A DNA stretch of 27,681 nt from Acidobacteriota bacterium (GCA_023391155.1 JAEWBM010000168.1:1-27681); one strand, 5' to 3'; counted from the stretch's first letter, positions 1-7,379 are shown. Made by a program: numbers and translations. The notes: a model not told the origin generated them from the letters alone.

Positions 1-200
1 ACGTATAACCGGCCTTCCTTTTCGGCTTCAAACAAAACTTGAGTTTCGAACAGAGATGGATTTTCCCAGATCCTCACTTGATAAGCATTATCGGGAGATT
101 TCAATGTCGCCACCTTACGAGCCTTGAAGCTAAAGTAAGCGGCAATGCCCATTCCGGCGAAAAGGATCAAGAGTGCGGTCACAACAATCTTTCTACTCAA
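1..200 (-). CDS. Hypothetical membrane-anchored protein, partial
   Basis: This gene is cut by the left edge of the window, so its C-terminus is missing. From a TTG codon at 200 the frame reads through to base 1 without a stop. It encodes a short basic start (LSRKIVV), one hydrophobic segment of about 17 residues (TALLILFAGMGIAAYF), then a soluble part containing KSPDNAYQVRIWENPSLFE. This looks like a signal anchor with an extracytoplasmic domain. The TTG is preceded by a purine-rich GAGAGG about 9 bases upstream, which favours it. An in-frame TTG at 245 would add an Arg-rich extension and is the alternative. It lies downstream of three small membrane or exported genes on the same strand. I do not recognise the family. 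The reading frame is clear, but the start and function are uncertain. Confidence 0.55.
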   Translation of the reverse strand, partial: MSRKIVVTALLILFAGMGIAAYFSFKARKVATLKSPDNAYQVRIWENPSLFETQVLFEAEKEGRLY

Positions 201-260
201 TTTATTTTCGACCTCTCTAATTCTCCGTCCCCGCCTCCGTACCAATATTTGTCGATGTGC

Positions 261-620
261 TCAATGCAACGCCAATATTTCGACCCTCGATAGTGTCCGT
301 TTTTCACTTTCCCAAGGAGCTCTATATACTTGGTAGACTCCTATCACCAAGTGGACCGTCAGCACCACGGAGCAAGTCCAAAAGATCCAATCATTCTGAA
401 CCATATCGGTGAAAAACAACTCGATCACGCCCGTGTCCTCATAACCGCTAAACCCCGAATTTCTGAAGGACCTACCTATTATAAAAAGTCCAAAGAAGCT
501 CAATGCGCCCAACGCGACGCCGCCAGCACGAACGACCTTGGTCTTCGCAAATGTAGTCATAAAAATAGAAGATATCAACATTAAAAATGCAAGAATGAAT
601 GTTCCATCTCCGCTTATCAT
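261..620 (-). CDS. Hypothetical integral membrane protein (119 aa)
   Basis: I do not recognise this protein. It is 119 residues long and starts at an ATG with AGGGAG about 10 bases upstream. Hydrophobic stretches at roughly residues 6-25 (FILAFLMLISSIFMTTF), 31-48 (AGGVALGALSFFGLFIIG) and 78-97 (WIFWTCSVVLTVHLVIGVYQ) suggest three membrane-spanning helices with a short charged C-terminal tail. It lies 28 bases downstream of another small membrane protein gene and 60 bases upstream of the partial anchored protein, all on the minus strand, so co-transcription is likely. The local DNA is A+T-rich compared with the rest of the window, which may reflect recent acquisition. No catalytic motif is visible. 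Confidence 0.6.
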   Translation of the reverse strand: MISGDGTFILAFLMLISSIFMTTFAKTKVVRAGGVALGALSFFGLFIIGRSFRNSGFSGYEDTGVIELFFTDMVQNDWIFWTCSVVLTVHLVIGVYQVYRAPWESEKRTLSRVEILALH

Positions 621-648
621 ACTGATATAGCTCCCTTAATAACTCATC

Positions 649-879
649 TCATCCTTTATCTAGCCCTTTGGTGTCGTGAGAAGGAAATAGATATCCCATG
701 AAGAAACCGGCGAAGAGTGCTGCCACCACTTTGCTAGCCCAGTGCATCTCTCCCGATACGTAGGCCGCCACCCGGGGGAACACAGTTTCCGCCGAGCCCG
801 AAAAGAGTATGACAAACGCCTCCCGGATCACATCTGAGAACACCAAGATCAAAAAGAATAAGATCGTGAATTTGAGCAA
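649..879 (-). CDS. Hypothetical small membrane protein (76 aa), TTG start
   Basis: A 76-residue protein with two predicted membrane helices, at about residues 3-29 (KFTILFFLILVFSDVIREAF) and 49-66 (SKVVAALFAGFFMGYLFP), and a charged tail ending SHDTKGLDKG. The only start in this frame is TTG at 879; no ATG or GTG occurs upstream before the stop, and the ribosome-binding sequence is weak. It lies between the exported protein ending at 938 and the membrane protein starting at 620, on the same strand. The family is not recognised. It is supported mainly by its hydrophobic pattern and operon-like position, so it could be over-called. Confidence 0.45.
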   Translation of the reverse strand: MLKFTILFFLILVFSDVIREAFVILFSGSAETVFPRVAAYVSGEMHWASKVVAALFAGFFMGYLFPSHDTKGLDKG

Positions 880-937
880 ATCGAAAAGTGTAGTTTCCCG
901 GCAAGACTCTTCCGGACAATTTGAACACCGGCCTCCG

Positions 938-1555
938 CTACTGTGAACTGATGATCACAACATCATCGGCGAAAACAATTGAGTATTGCCTTATATTGTC
1001 TTCGATGGTCTCAAAATTGAAACTCGCACCACTTTCGAATCTTCGGCCATCATGATACTGGCCTTCAATATAGAACCCGATCGAATCACCGCGAGGCGCT
1101 GACACGTGGAGATCGATCGTCGGGCCGTCGGAAAGATCCAACAGTATGAATTTGTCCGACGTGAATAACTTGACGAATCTAATGTGGCGGCCTGAATTGT
1201 TCTCGATGCTGACACGGATCTTGTTCGGGACGACCTGATCACCAGGGAGAAAAAACCGAAGCGTAGAGCTATTCATCCACTCACTTTTGGGATAACCTGC
1301 CGCGAACGACGCATCCATAAAATCTCCCGAATGCAGATATTCGTTCTGGACGTAAGGCGAACCATTTTTAAGGACGTCGAAAGAAACAGTGTTGGTTAAA
1401 AGCAACGGGCGTTCCGGATCACCATTCAGTATCACCGCATACGTGCCGTCCGGCGATCTTGGCTCCAGAAATTTGTCGTCCCCGGCAAGGTAAAACGCGG
1501 CTAAAGTCCCAAACAAGACTGTCGCAGCGAAGATGGACAAAAGAAGCTTTGCCAT
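938..1555 (-). CDS. Hypothetical exported protein (205 aa)
   Basis: Starts at ATG 1555 with a signal-peptide-like N-terminus (MAKLLLSIFAATVLFGTLAAF, about residues 1-22). A probably beta-rich mature domain follows, with segments such as SPDGTYAVILNGDPERPLLL and SIGFYIEGQYHDGRRFESGA and alternating hydrophobic and polar residues. No cysteines or recognised catalytic motifs are seen. It is the first of four minus-strand genes encoding membrane or exported proteins, so it is probably the promoter-proximal member of a small unit. The 209 bases upstream, before the HigA gene, contain nothing I can identify. I do not recognise the family. Secretion is inferred from the N-terminus only. Confidence 0.65.
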   Translation of the reverse strand: MAKLLLSIFAATVLFGTLAAFYLAGDDKFLEPRSPDGTYAVILNGDPERPLLLTNTVSFDVLKNGSPYVQNEYLHSGDFMDASFAAGYPKSEWMNSSTLRFFLPGDQVVPNKIRVSIENNSGRHIRFVKLFTSDKFILLDLSDGPTIDLHVSAPRGDSIGFYIEGQYHDGRRFESGASFNFETIEDNIRQYSIVFADDVVIISSQ

Positions 1556-1764
1556 ACCGACAACTCTAACACCAAGAACAATTCAAATAATAGCCCTTTC
1601 CGCCGTCATTTCGCTTTATCCACTCTATCGGCGGGCAAACGACCAACGTCATGTCCAACTGTAAAAGGGAGGGAAGACCTTTGCCGGGCACTTGTTAAAT
1701 CCTGCGGCTTTTCTTGAGAAAGTAATGGATCGTCCGCCTCCACAAATCCGCCAACCATTCAGTC

Positions 1765-2076
1765 TCAGGCAGCGAGTTCGGGAGCTCGTTTGATATTGCG
1801 GAGGACCTGGGACTCGTTTTTCTCAGCCGCTTGCAGATCGGATCGCATTTGCAGATTTAGCCAAAAGCCCGGCGAGTTGCCGAAGTACCGTGCAAGTCGC
1901 AATGCCGTACTCGGCGTCAGACCGCGCTTGCCGGAAACGATCTCATTAACCCGCTGAAAGGGTACTTTGATAGCCTCCGCCAACTGGGTCTGCGTAATCC
2001 CCATCGGCCGCAAAAAGTCCTCGAGCAATATTTCTCCCGGGTGCGTCGCCTGCCGTTTGGTTGGTATTCTGACCAT
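1765..2076 (-). CDS. higA: HigA-family antitoxin (XRE helix-turn-helix)
   Basis: A 103-residue protein that matches the HigA addiction-module antitoxin pattern. The N-terminal THPGEILLEDFLRPMGITQT leads into a helix-turn-helix (TQTQLAEAIKVPFQRVNEIV, about residues 29-48), followed by the family signature SGKRGLTPSTALRLARYFG and SPGFWLNLQMRSDL. It neutralises its partner toxin by binding and represses the operon through the helix-turn-helix. The ATG at 2076 is preceded by AAGAGGTCTA, a good ribosome-binding site. It is 15 bases downstream of the HigB-like toxin gene, in the toxin-first order typical of higBA. The ending KRAPELAA is short and shows no extra domain. Recognition is strong. The biological trigger is not shown by the sequence. 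Confidence 0.92.
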   Translation of the reverse strand: MVRIPTKRQATHPGEILLEDFLRPMGITQTQLAEAIKVPFQRVNEIVSGKRGLTPSTALRLARYFGNSPGFWLNLQMRSDLQAAEKNESQVLRNIKRAPELAA

Positions 2077-2091
2077 TAGACCTCTTTCACC

Positions 2092-2385
2092 TTAATGATA
2101 ATCAACGATTTCAACGCCCGCTGGGCCGGTCTGAGTCCATTCAAAACAAATCCGATACTGATCGTTGATCCGGATGCTATGTTGACCGGCACGTTCGGCT
2201 TTTAAAGCTTCGAGCCGATTACCAGGCGGAACCCTAAGATCGTCGAGCGTTACCGCCGAGTCGAGTTGATCAAGCTTGCGAAAGGCGATCTTCCATAGAT
2301 CTCGCGGCAACAATCGTCTCGCCCCAACCGAGTTGACGCCGTTAAATATGTCCTCGGTGGCCCGGTCGGCGAACGACTCGATCAT
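2092..2385 (-). CDS. higB: HigB-like toxin (RelE superfamily mRNA interferase)
   Basis: About 97 residues of the RelE/HigB fold. It begins MIESFADRATEDIFNG, has a central helical region (LPRDLWKIAFRKLDQLDSAV) and the signature LRVPPGNRLEALKAERAGQH followed by SIRINDQYRICFEW and the C-terminal strand VEIVDYH. Family members cleave mRNA at the ribosome and are held inactive by HigA, which is encoded next at 1765-2076. Two in-frame ATGs are possible, at 2394 and 2385. The second fits the usual HigB start and is also where a transcript from the overlapping promoter would begin, so I chose it. No Shine-Dalgarno sequence is visible for either. The toxin assignment is firm at family level. Confidence 0.9.
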   Translation of the reverse strand: MIESFADRATEDIFNGVNSVGARRLLPRDLWKIAFRKLDQLDSAVTLDDLRVPPGNRLEALKAERAGQHSIRINDQYRICFEWTQTGPAGVEIVDYH

Positions 2386-2392
2386 CGATAGC

Positions 2393-2421
2393 ATAATAAC
2401 ACGGATGTCGTGCTATTACAA
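2393..2421 (-). promoter_or_regulatory. higBA promoter with overlapping operator dyad
   Basis: On the minus strand a -35-like TTGTAA (2416-2421) and a -10-like TATTAT (2393-2398) are separated by exactly 17 bases. Between and over them lies an inverted repeat: AATAGCACG on one side, CGTGTTATT on the other, with a 5-base centre (2395-2417) and one mismatch between the arms. Such a dyad over the promoter is what is expected for HigA autorepression. The predicted start point falls at about 2385, the second ATG of the toxin gene, which would give a leaderless transcript. The motifs are seen directly. Their function is inferred. Confidence 0.6.
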
Positions 2422-2520
2422 CCCACATCCGTCCCGGCTGATTGAGCAACTTTGGTATGAGGTGCTTCCTATAAACAAGTCGCCCCTTTGGGGCCCTGAA
2501 CTTTCTCTTGCGATGCAAAC

Positions 2521-2592
2521 ACCCCTCACCACTAACCCCTCATTACCCATTTCTCATTTCTCACCTACCACTTACCACTTATCCCCTATCAC
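2521..2592 (-). repeat. Degenerate GTGGTAAGTG/GAGAAATG-type repeat tract
   Basis: Immediately after the stop codon of the SAM hydrolase-like gene, the minus strand reads as a run of short variants of GATAAGTGGTAAGTGGTAG, GAGAAATGAGAAATGGG and GTTAGTGGTGAGGGG. It is purine-rich and low-complexity, with no fixed period and no hairpin. It occupies much of the 198-base gap before the higB region. It resembles in style the other degenerate tracts in this window but is a different sequence family. Any role is unknown. Confidence 0.6.
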
Positions 2593-3354
2593 TTATTCCG
2601 AATACATTGCCAATAATTTGGTCCCGACCACAGCACCCAGCACTGCGGCAGCCGAAGCCCGGTTTATGCAGATCTCGACCAAGCCCGCGCTCCCGCGGAT
2701 CGCGAAGGGTTCGTTGTCCGGGGCGTCGGCGTATGCGCGGCAGTGGCGGGTGATGCGTCGGCCGGTGATCTCAAAGGCCATCCCGTCGCGGAGGCTTTCG
2801 CTCGGAAGATTGGTGATCAGATTGCCGAACCGGTCGATATGCAATATTTCTCCGCGGATCACATCACCGTCCGCGACCGGGTTCGGAAGCTGCAGATCAA
2901 CGGGATCGCGAATCTCCGGGCCGAACTCCTCAGCCATCACTCCGGCTGCCAGGTGCCCCGCCGCGGGGGCAAATACGTCACGACCGTCAAATGTCGAGCT
3001 TGGTCCCGTCCGATGAAACCTCTGCTCCCGCAACTCGACCACTCTCCGCGCCTCGCCAAGCGCGAAACCGAAGGTCCCGTTATCCGGCCCGATGAAATAT
3101 CCCCGGCCTGTCTCGATCAATATCGGGCGACGTTCTGTACCCACGCCAGGGTCCACAACGGCCACGAATATCGTCCCGGGCGGCATATCCCGATGGCATG
3201 CCGAGAAGGTGAAATACGCCTGACGAATGTTCTGGGGCTCGATCTCGTGCGTGATATCGATTATGGTCACCGTTGGAGCGATCGTCAGGATGACGCCCTT
3301 CATAGAGGCGACAAAGTGGTCTCGGGTTCCGAAATCGGTCAAAAGTGCGATCAT
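2593..3354 (-). CDS. SAM hydrolase-like protein (DUF62, SAM hydroxide adenosyltransferase family)
   Basis: A 253-residue protein matching the DUF62 family, which hydrolyses S-adenosylmethionine to adenosine and methionine and is related to SAM-dependent chlorinase and fluorinase. Visible family blocks are LLTDFGTRDHF (residues 4-14), IIDITHEIEP (31-40), VVDPGVGTERR (66-76), FIGPDNGTFGFA (88-98), TFDGRDVFAPAAGHLAAG (121-138) and HIDRFGNLITN (172-182). The Asp and Arg of the family's usual Asp/Arg/His set appear as D68 and R75. The His normally preceding GRD is Asp123 here. Length is normal for the family. ATG 3354 is chosen over the adjacent GTG at 3357. No Shine-Dalgarno sequence is present, and a large hairpin with a U-run ends only a few bases before the start. 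Confidence 0.88.
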   Translation of the reverse strand: MIALLTDFGTRDHFVASMKGVILTIAPTVTIIDITHEIEPQNIRQAYFTFSACHRDMPPGTIFVAVVDPGVGTERRPILIETGRGYFIGPDNGTFGFALGEARRVVELREQRFHRTGPSSTFDGRDVFAPAAGHLAAGVMAEEFGPEIRDPVDLQLPNPVADGDVIRGEILHIDRFGNLITNLPSESLRDGMAFEITGRRITRHCRAYADAPDNEPFAIRGSAGLVEICINRASAAAVLGAVVGTKLLAMYSE

Positions 3355-3428
3355 CACAAAAAATTATCCACGAGAACCGCCCCAACCCCAAAAAGGAGGA
3401 AAAAAGGGCCGGCCGGCTCTCGTGGATA
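3355..3428 (-). terminator. Large hairpin with T-run abutting the SAM hydrolase-like gene
   Basis: An 11-base perfect inverted repeat (3365-3375 with 3418-3428, arms TATCCACGAGA and TCTCGTGGATA) encloses 42 bases. On the minus strand it is followed by ATTTTTTGTG. It has terminator form for the exported Gly-Tyr repeat gene ending at 3452. However, its T-run ends right at the GTGATG start of the next gene, so it could also act as an attenuator or 5' leader structure. The inner loop contains GCCGGCCGGC and a pyrimidine tract with CCTCC. Structure is seen; role is inferred. Confidence 0.6.
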
Positions 3429-3451
3429 GAGGTAGGCAAACTTCGCCTGAA

Positions 3452-4588
3452 TTATCGGATCTTCGTCTCGTAGGACGTGCGGATCCTCATCTGCTGATTC
3501 TGATTGATCTTTATCTCTTTGCCGCGTTCTACTATGACCGCCCCAACTCCGAATGCCGCACCCACGCCGGCTCCGACCGCCGCACCCACGGGCCCTGCGG
3601 TCAATGCTCCGATGCCGAGTCCGGCGCCCGTCGTCGCACCAACCTTGACGGCGTCATCTTTCAGGGTGCCTTTACCGATAGCGACGCCTTCGTTATCAAC
3701 CGTCTTGATGTTGTCGCCCTTCACCGGAACGACCTCGGTGACGATCGCACTAAAATTCGACCAACGGTCCTGGCTGATCACGATGCGGTCGAAGGTGAGC
3801 AGCAGCTCCGCCCGACGCTTCAGCCTTCCCGGCCTTGTCACCTTCTGAACCCGTCCCTCGATCATGGCTCCCTCTATCTCGTAAGGCGAAACGATCTTTG
3901 CGGTGAATGTGTCGCCCGGGTTAGCGGTCTCAGTGCTCAACGGCTGCTGCATCTCGATGATCAGCTCCGTATCCCGCGGGATTATGATTATCGGCTCTTC
4001 ATCTTGTGTGTAGCTCGCGTTCTGGATCGGCGGCGTTGCCTGGCTTGTCGTTGCGGACGCCGCGACCGTATCAGCCGGCGTTGTATATGACGGAACCTGC
4101 GGCGTCTCAACTGTCGCGGCCGTCTCGGCTGTCTCAGCCGTCTCAACTGTTTCGGGGGTCTCGTCCACACTTGGTGAGACGCTCTCCATTACGGGCTCAG
4201 GCACCGTCGCGGCCAATTCGGTTGCCACCAGCTCCGCCGGCGGCGAAACATCGCCGCGCTTTGCCAGCTCCGACGGTATCGCCGAATCGAACGACCGCTT
4301 CTCATACCCGGTCAAATAGCCCGACTCGAACCCCTGCTTGTAACCGTCACTGTAATCCTCGAGCTTTCCGTAATCTTGATTGTAGGCCCGGCGGGCTTCC
4401 GAATAGTCCGAGTGCCGCGTAATGTTTTTGGCCTCGTTATCGATCGAATCCCGATACCCGGCCATATACCCGTCCGAATACCCTGTCCGATATCCCCGCT
4501 GCAGCGCTACCCGCTCATCCTGCGCCGCCACCGCAACCGCCATCATCGACAACAAAATTCCCAGAACCGCAAAACGTTTGCTTAACAT
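3452..4588 (-). CDS. Exported protein with N-terminal Gly-Tyr repeat and C-terminal glycine-rich segment
   Basis: A 378-residue protein starting at ATG 4588 with AGGAGA six bases upstream. A signal peptide spans about residues 1-22 (cleavage near AVAAQ). Next is a GY-x-x-GY repeat (RGYRTGYSDGYMAGYRDS, about 31-48), recurring weakly at about 81-95 (YSDGYKQGFESGYLTGYE). A Thr/Glu/Ala/Pro-rich linker spans about 110-195 (TVETAETAETAATVETPQ). A conserved-looking domain at about 200-315 contains TELIIEMQQPLSTETANPGD. A glycine/alanine-rich hydrophobic stretch (GATTGAGLGIGALTAGPVGA, about 318-350) resembles glycine-zipper segments, and the C-terminus is basic. It probably acts in the periplasm or at the outer membrane. 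The family is not securely recognised. Confidence 0.8.
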   Translation of the reverse strand: MLSKRFAVLGILLSMMAVAVAAQDERVALQRGYRTGYSDGYMAGYRDSIDNEAKNITRHSDYSEARRAYNQDYGKLEDYSDGYKQGFESGYLTGYEKRSFDSAIPSELAKRGDVSPPAELVATELAATVPEPVMESVSPSVDETPETVETAETAETAATVETPQVPSYTTPADTVAASATTSQATPPIQNASYTQDEEPIIIIPRDTELIIEMQQPLSTETANPGDTFTAKIVSPYEIEGAMIEGRVQKVTRPGRLKRRAELLLTFDRIVISQDRWSNFSAIVTEVVPVKGDNIKTVDNEGVAIGKGTLKDDAVKVGATTGAGLGIGALTAGPVGAAVGAGVGAAFGVGAVIVERGKEIKINQNQQMRIRTSYETKIR

Positions 4589-4643
4589 ATCTTTCTCCTT
4601 TATTTACAGCTAGAAGTGACAAGAAGAGGTTTGTCCGCTTAGA

Positions 4644-4672
4644 GTTATAACCGATTTCTTAATTTATTACAA
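4644..4672 (-). promoter_or_regulatory. Candidate promoter for the Gly-Tyr repeat protein gene
   Basis: On the minus strand TTGTAA (4667-4672) and TATAAC (4644-4649) are separated by 17 bases, about 55 bases upstream of the ATG at 4588. It lies just downstream of the strong terminator of the preceding gene, as expected for an independent transcription unit. Assigned by eye from consensus similarity. Confidence 0.45.
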
Positions 4673-4702
4673 GAACTTTTTGACCAAAAGGTGCTTAAAC
4701 TC

Positions 4703-4737
4703 AAAAAAAGCAGCCCGCCGATTGCCCGGCAGGCTGC
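4703..4737 (-). terminator. Rho-independent terminator after the DUF5916 gene
   Basis: On the minus strand an 11-base stem (GCAGCCTGCCG with CGGCGGGCTGC, one G-U pair, at 4727-4737 and 4710-4720) closes a 6-base loop and is followed directly by TTTTTTT (4703-4709). It sits 33 bases past the stop codon of the 4770-7379 gene. This is a textbook intrinsic terminator. Confidence 0.9.
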
Positions 4738-4769
4738 TCTTCGGGGGTTCCGGCCCAATTTGGCGAGGG

Positions 4770-7379
4770 CTAGAAACTCTTCCTGAAAAGGTAGGATGCC
4801 CTTATGAAGAACGTGCGGTTATTTCGCCCGAACCCGGGTTCAAACTGCCCGGTGAAAGGACTGAATCCATTATAGTTAAAGTTATCGTTGTATCCCGCGT
4901 AGAACGCCGTTCCCGGGCTCGGCGTAAGCCCAAACAGCACCTGCCCGCGAACATTGCTGCGGAGCGTATCATAGTCCCAACGCGCCCTGACGAATGCAAA
5001 ACGCGTGAACTGATATGTCGATCGCAGCGTGAAAATATTTGAGTCGAATGCCACCACGCCGTTGTCATTGCGCTTAAGACGGCTCCTGCTGTAATTCAGC
5101 GAAACGCGAAGCGGATCGATCGGTTTGTATTCGCCACCGACCTCCATGTCGAACTGCCAGCCCGTACCCGGATCGAGCGGCGGTGGGGCAGGCATATTCG
5201 GAAGCGGGATCTTTACGGGATTCGCCTGATGCTGGTACAGCAGATCGATGTATTCATTATATTCCTCGCTCTCGAGATAATCGCGGAATGCGGGGCTCGC
5301 TCGGTAGAATTTATTGCCCGATCCGAAATCAAAGTCATACGCATTGAAGATCGAGCCGACAAATCCCCAGATCGAGAGCTGCTTGCTCACGGTCTTGTTG
5401 AAATTCATGCTCACGTACGGCTGTCGTGCTGAACGATAAGGCTCGCCGAAAAACGCTCCCGGCCGGCCGATGTCCGGGTTTCGTCTTGGTCCGAATTCAT
5501 CCTCATAAACCCGTTCAAGTCCCACCCCACCTTCAGCGTAGACGAAAAGGCTCCCCTGCAGGGTCAGGTTCACGTTGCCGCCGACCAATGCGCCCTGCGT
5601 TCTGCCCTGAAAATCATGGGTGTAACGGACAAACTGATTAATGTTTGCCCGGATGATCGTTGCTTTAGGCTTTGATTTTGTGCTGAAACGATTTACAAAA
5701 AGGAATTGATTCGTATCCGTCCGACGCGTGAATCCCGCATCGGCTCGATAATCTCGCGTGCGGCCGATCGCCTCCAAAAAGAAACCGTGGAGGTCGGTGG
5801 TGTAATCGAGGTTTACAAAATAGCCGATTCCGTTGCCTGTTCTGTACTGCGAACGGTCCAGATCAGGGTCATAGAACATCTTGCGCGAATGCGTCCCCAG
5901 AACCTGAAAGTTGAGGACCGTTTTCGGGTTGAGCTTAAAGCTCCCGTCAAATCCTCCTACGAAGTTACGGTTCAACGGAAAGGTGCGTGCTGTCGCGGTG
6001 AAACCGAGGTTGTGTTCCCCGCCAATGTCGCGTTTGATGCGAAGCACCCCGAACATCGCATTCTTATCGACGAACGGCTCTATCCGCCCGCTTATTACCG
6101 GGTCGTCGCGTTCATCGTCGGAATAGTTTCCCGGGGCCGCGTCTGAAGCGGCAAGAAAGCCGAAGCTCGTTTTCCCCACCTTGCCTGACAGCTTTATGGC
6201 TGCGTCGGGATCCACGATCGTCCGCGAATAAAATGGCTGGAGCGGCGTGTTAAAGATCTCTTTGCCTTCCAAAAAGAACGGGCGCTTTTCCTCGAAAAAG
6301 ATCGGAAACCGCTGATTTGCCGCAACTACCGGTGCGTCGGCTTCGATCTCTGCATAGTCCGGGTTGATCGCCGCATCCAAAGTGATATTGGGAGTGATCG
6401 TGTACTTGATGTTCAGCCCGAGTTCCGGCTTTATCGGGTCGTTGACGAACCGGCCCGGGTCCTGCAGCCCGATCGGAAAAAAGATCGGGTGAAATCCCTG
6501 GGAACCGGCGACCGAAATGGGAAGCGTCCGTTTGCGACCGCTCGTCTGTGAAACCGTTACGCTGGGAACGATCTCGAGCGTGCGCTCATACTTGATCTCG
6601 TTAAGGCCCGTGATTTTACCGTGCTTGATCAGAAAGCCGGAGACGTTACGGTCATCGGGAAGCCATTGGGTGAATTCGTCATTGAAGCGGTCAATGTTCC
6701 TTGCGACGTTAAAGCCCCACATTTTGCCTTCACCGGCGCTGTAACGAAGGGACTTAAACGGTATTTTAACCTCGACGGACCATCCCCAATCCTCGATCAC
6801 GCCTTTCGATTCCATCACCACGTCGATCGAAAAATCTGCTCCGCGGCCTTCTGTGTATATACCGTCCTGCTGTATGCCAAGAGGGTTGAACCCGAAAATG
6901 TATGCACGGCGTTGGTCGTTAAAGGTATCGAGCCAGACCCTCACGTTGTCCTCGCCGAACACCTCGTCGCGTTTTGCCACCGTCGCTCGGATCTTGTCGC
7001 GCTCGTCAAACGCCTTAAAAGCAATGTACAAGTGCTTTTCGTCGTACATCATGTACGCTTCGGTTGGTCGCGAAGGAGCGATGTTGTCGCCGGGTGATGT
7101 CTGGTAAAAATCCTTAAAAACTGCCGCGGTCTGCCAGGCCTCTTCATCAAGGCGGCCGTCCACGATGATCGTTTGTTCGATCTTCGGAATATTAATGGCT
7201 CGGAGTTTCTCGGCCGGGATAACGACCTTTCCGACAGGGCGGGCGGCCGCTGACGTCTCTACCCCGGTCTCAACAGGGGGCGAACCGTTCTCCCCGGGGA
7301 GGGTGCCGTTTGCTTTAGGCTGCGCGGCCGCATACAACGGCAAAAGCATGGCCGCGCACAGCAATATCAAGCGTCTCAT
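4770..7379 (-). CDS. DUF5916 outer-membrane protein with CBM9-like N-terminal domain
   Basis: An 869-residue protein. ATG 7379 is chosen because AGGAG lies seven bases upstream and a signal peptide follows directly (MRRLILLCAAMLLPLYAAAQ); the open frame upstream to 7505 lacks these features. A carbohydrate-binding family 9-like domain follows the linker (IIVDGRLDEEAWQTA, then VRVWLDTFNDQRRAYIFGFN, to about residue 270). The long C-terminal part matches DUF5916 (IFFEEKRPFFLEGKEIFNTP and FGFLAASDAAPG), with repeated alternating strands typical of a beta-barrel and a final Phe (YLFRKSF). Family members are common in Acidobacteriota and Bacteroidota and are thought to sit in the outer membrane. 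Substrate and role are unknown. It ends at a strong terminator, so it is probably monocistronic. Confidence 0.88.
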   Translation of the reverse strand: MRRLILLCAAMLLPLYAAAQPKANGTLPGENGSPPVETGVETSAAARPVGKVVIPAEKLRAINIPKIEQTIIVDGRLDEEAWQTAAVFKDFYQTSPGDNIAPSRPTEAYMMYDEKHLYIAFKAFDERDKIRATVAKRDEVFGEDNVRVWLDTFNDQRRAYIFGFNPLGIQQDGIYTEGRGADFSIDVVMESKGVIEDWGWSVEVKIPFKSLRYSAGEGKMWGFNVARNIDRFNDEFTQWLPDDRNVSGFLIKHGKITGLNEIKYERTLEIVPSVTVSQTSGRKRTLPISVAGSQGFHPIFFPIGLQDPGRFVNDPIKPELGLNIKYTITPNITLDAAINPDYAEIEADAPVVAANQRFPIFFEEKRPFFLEGKEIFNTPLQPFYSRTIVDPDAAIKLSGKVGKTSFGFLAASDAAPGNYSDDERDDPVISGRIEPFVDKNAMFGVLRIKRDIGGEHNLGFTATARTFPLNRNFVGGFDGSFKLNPKTVLNFQVLGTHSRKMFYDPDLDRSQYRTGNGIGYFVNLDYTTDLHGFFLEAIGRTRDYRADAGFTRRTDTNQFLFVNRFSTKSKPKATIIRANINQFVRYTHDFQGRTQGALVGGNVNLTLQGSLFVYAEGGVGLERVYEDEFGPRRNPDIGRPGAFFGEPYRSARQPYVSMNFNKTVSKQLSIWGFVGSIFNAYDFDFGSGNKFYRASPAFRDYLESEEYNEYIDLLYQHQANPVKIPLPNMPAPPPLDPGTGWQFDMEVGGEYKPIDPLRVSLNYSRSRLKRNDNGVVAFDSNIFTLRSTYQFTRFAFVRARWDYDTLRSNVRGQVLFGLTPSPGTAFYAGYNDNFNYNGFSPFTGQFEPGFGRNNRTFFIRASYLFRKSF

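Noticed and set aside
3080..3439. 119-residue minus-strand open frame overlapping the SAM hydrolase-like gene
   Set aside because: Out-of-frame shadow of the DUF62 gene, His/Arg-rich, with no domain.
3355..3451. A known SAM riboswitch before the SAM hydrolase-like gene
   Set aside because: The leader is one long stem with a pyrimidine-rich loop. I could not match it to the conserved cores of the SAM riboswitch classes I know.
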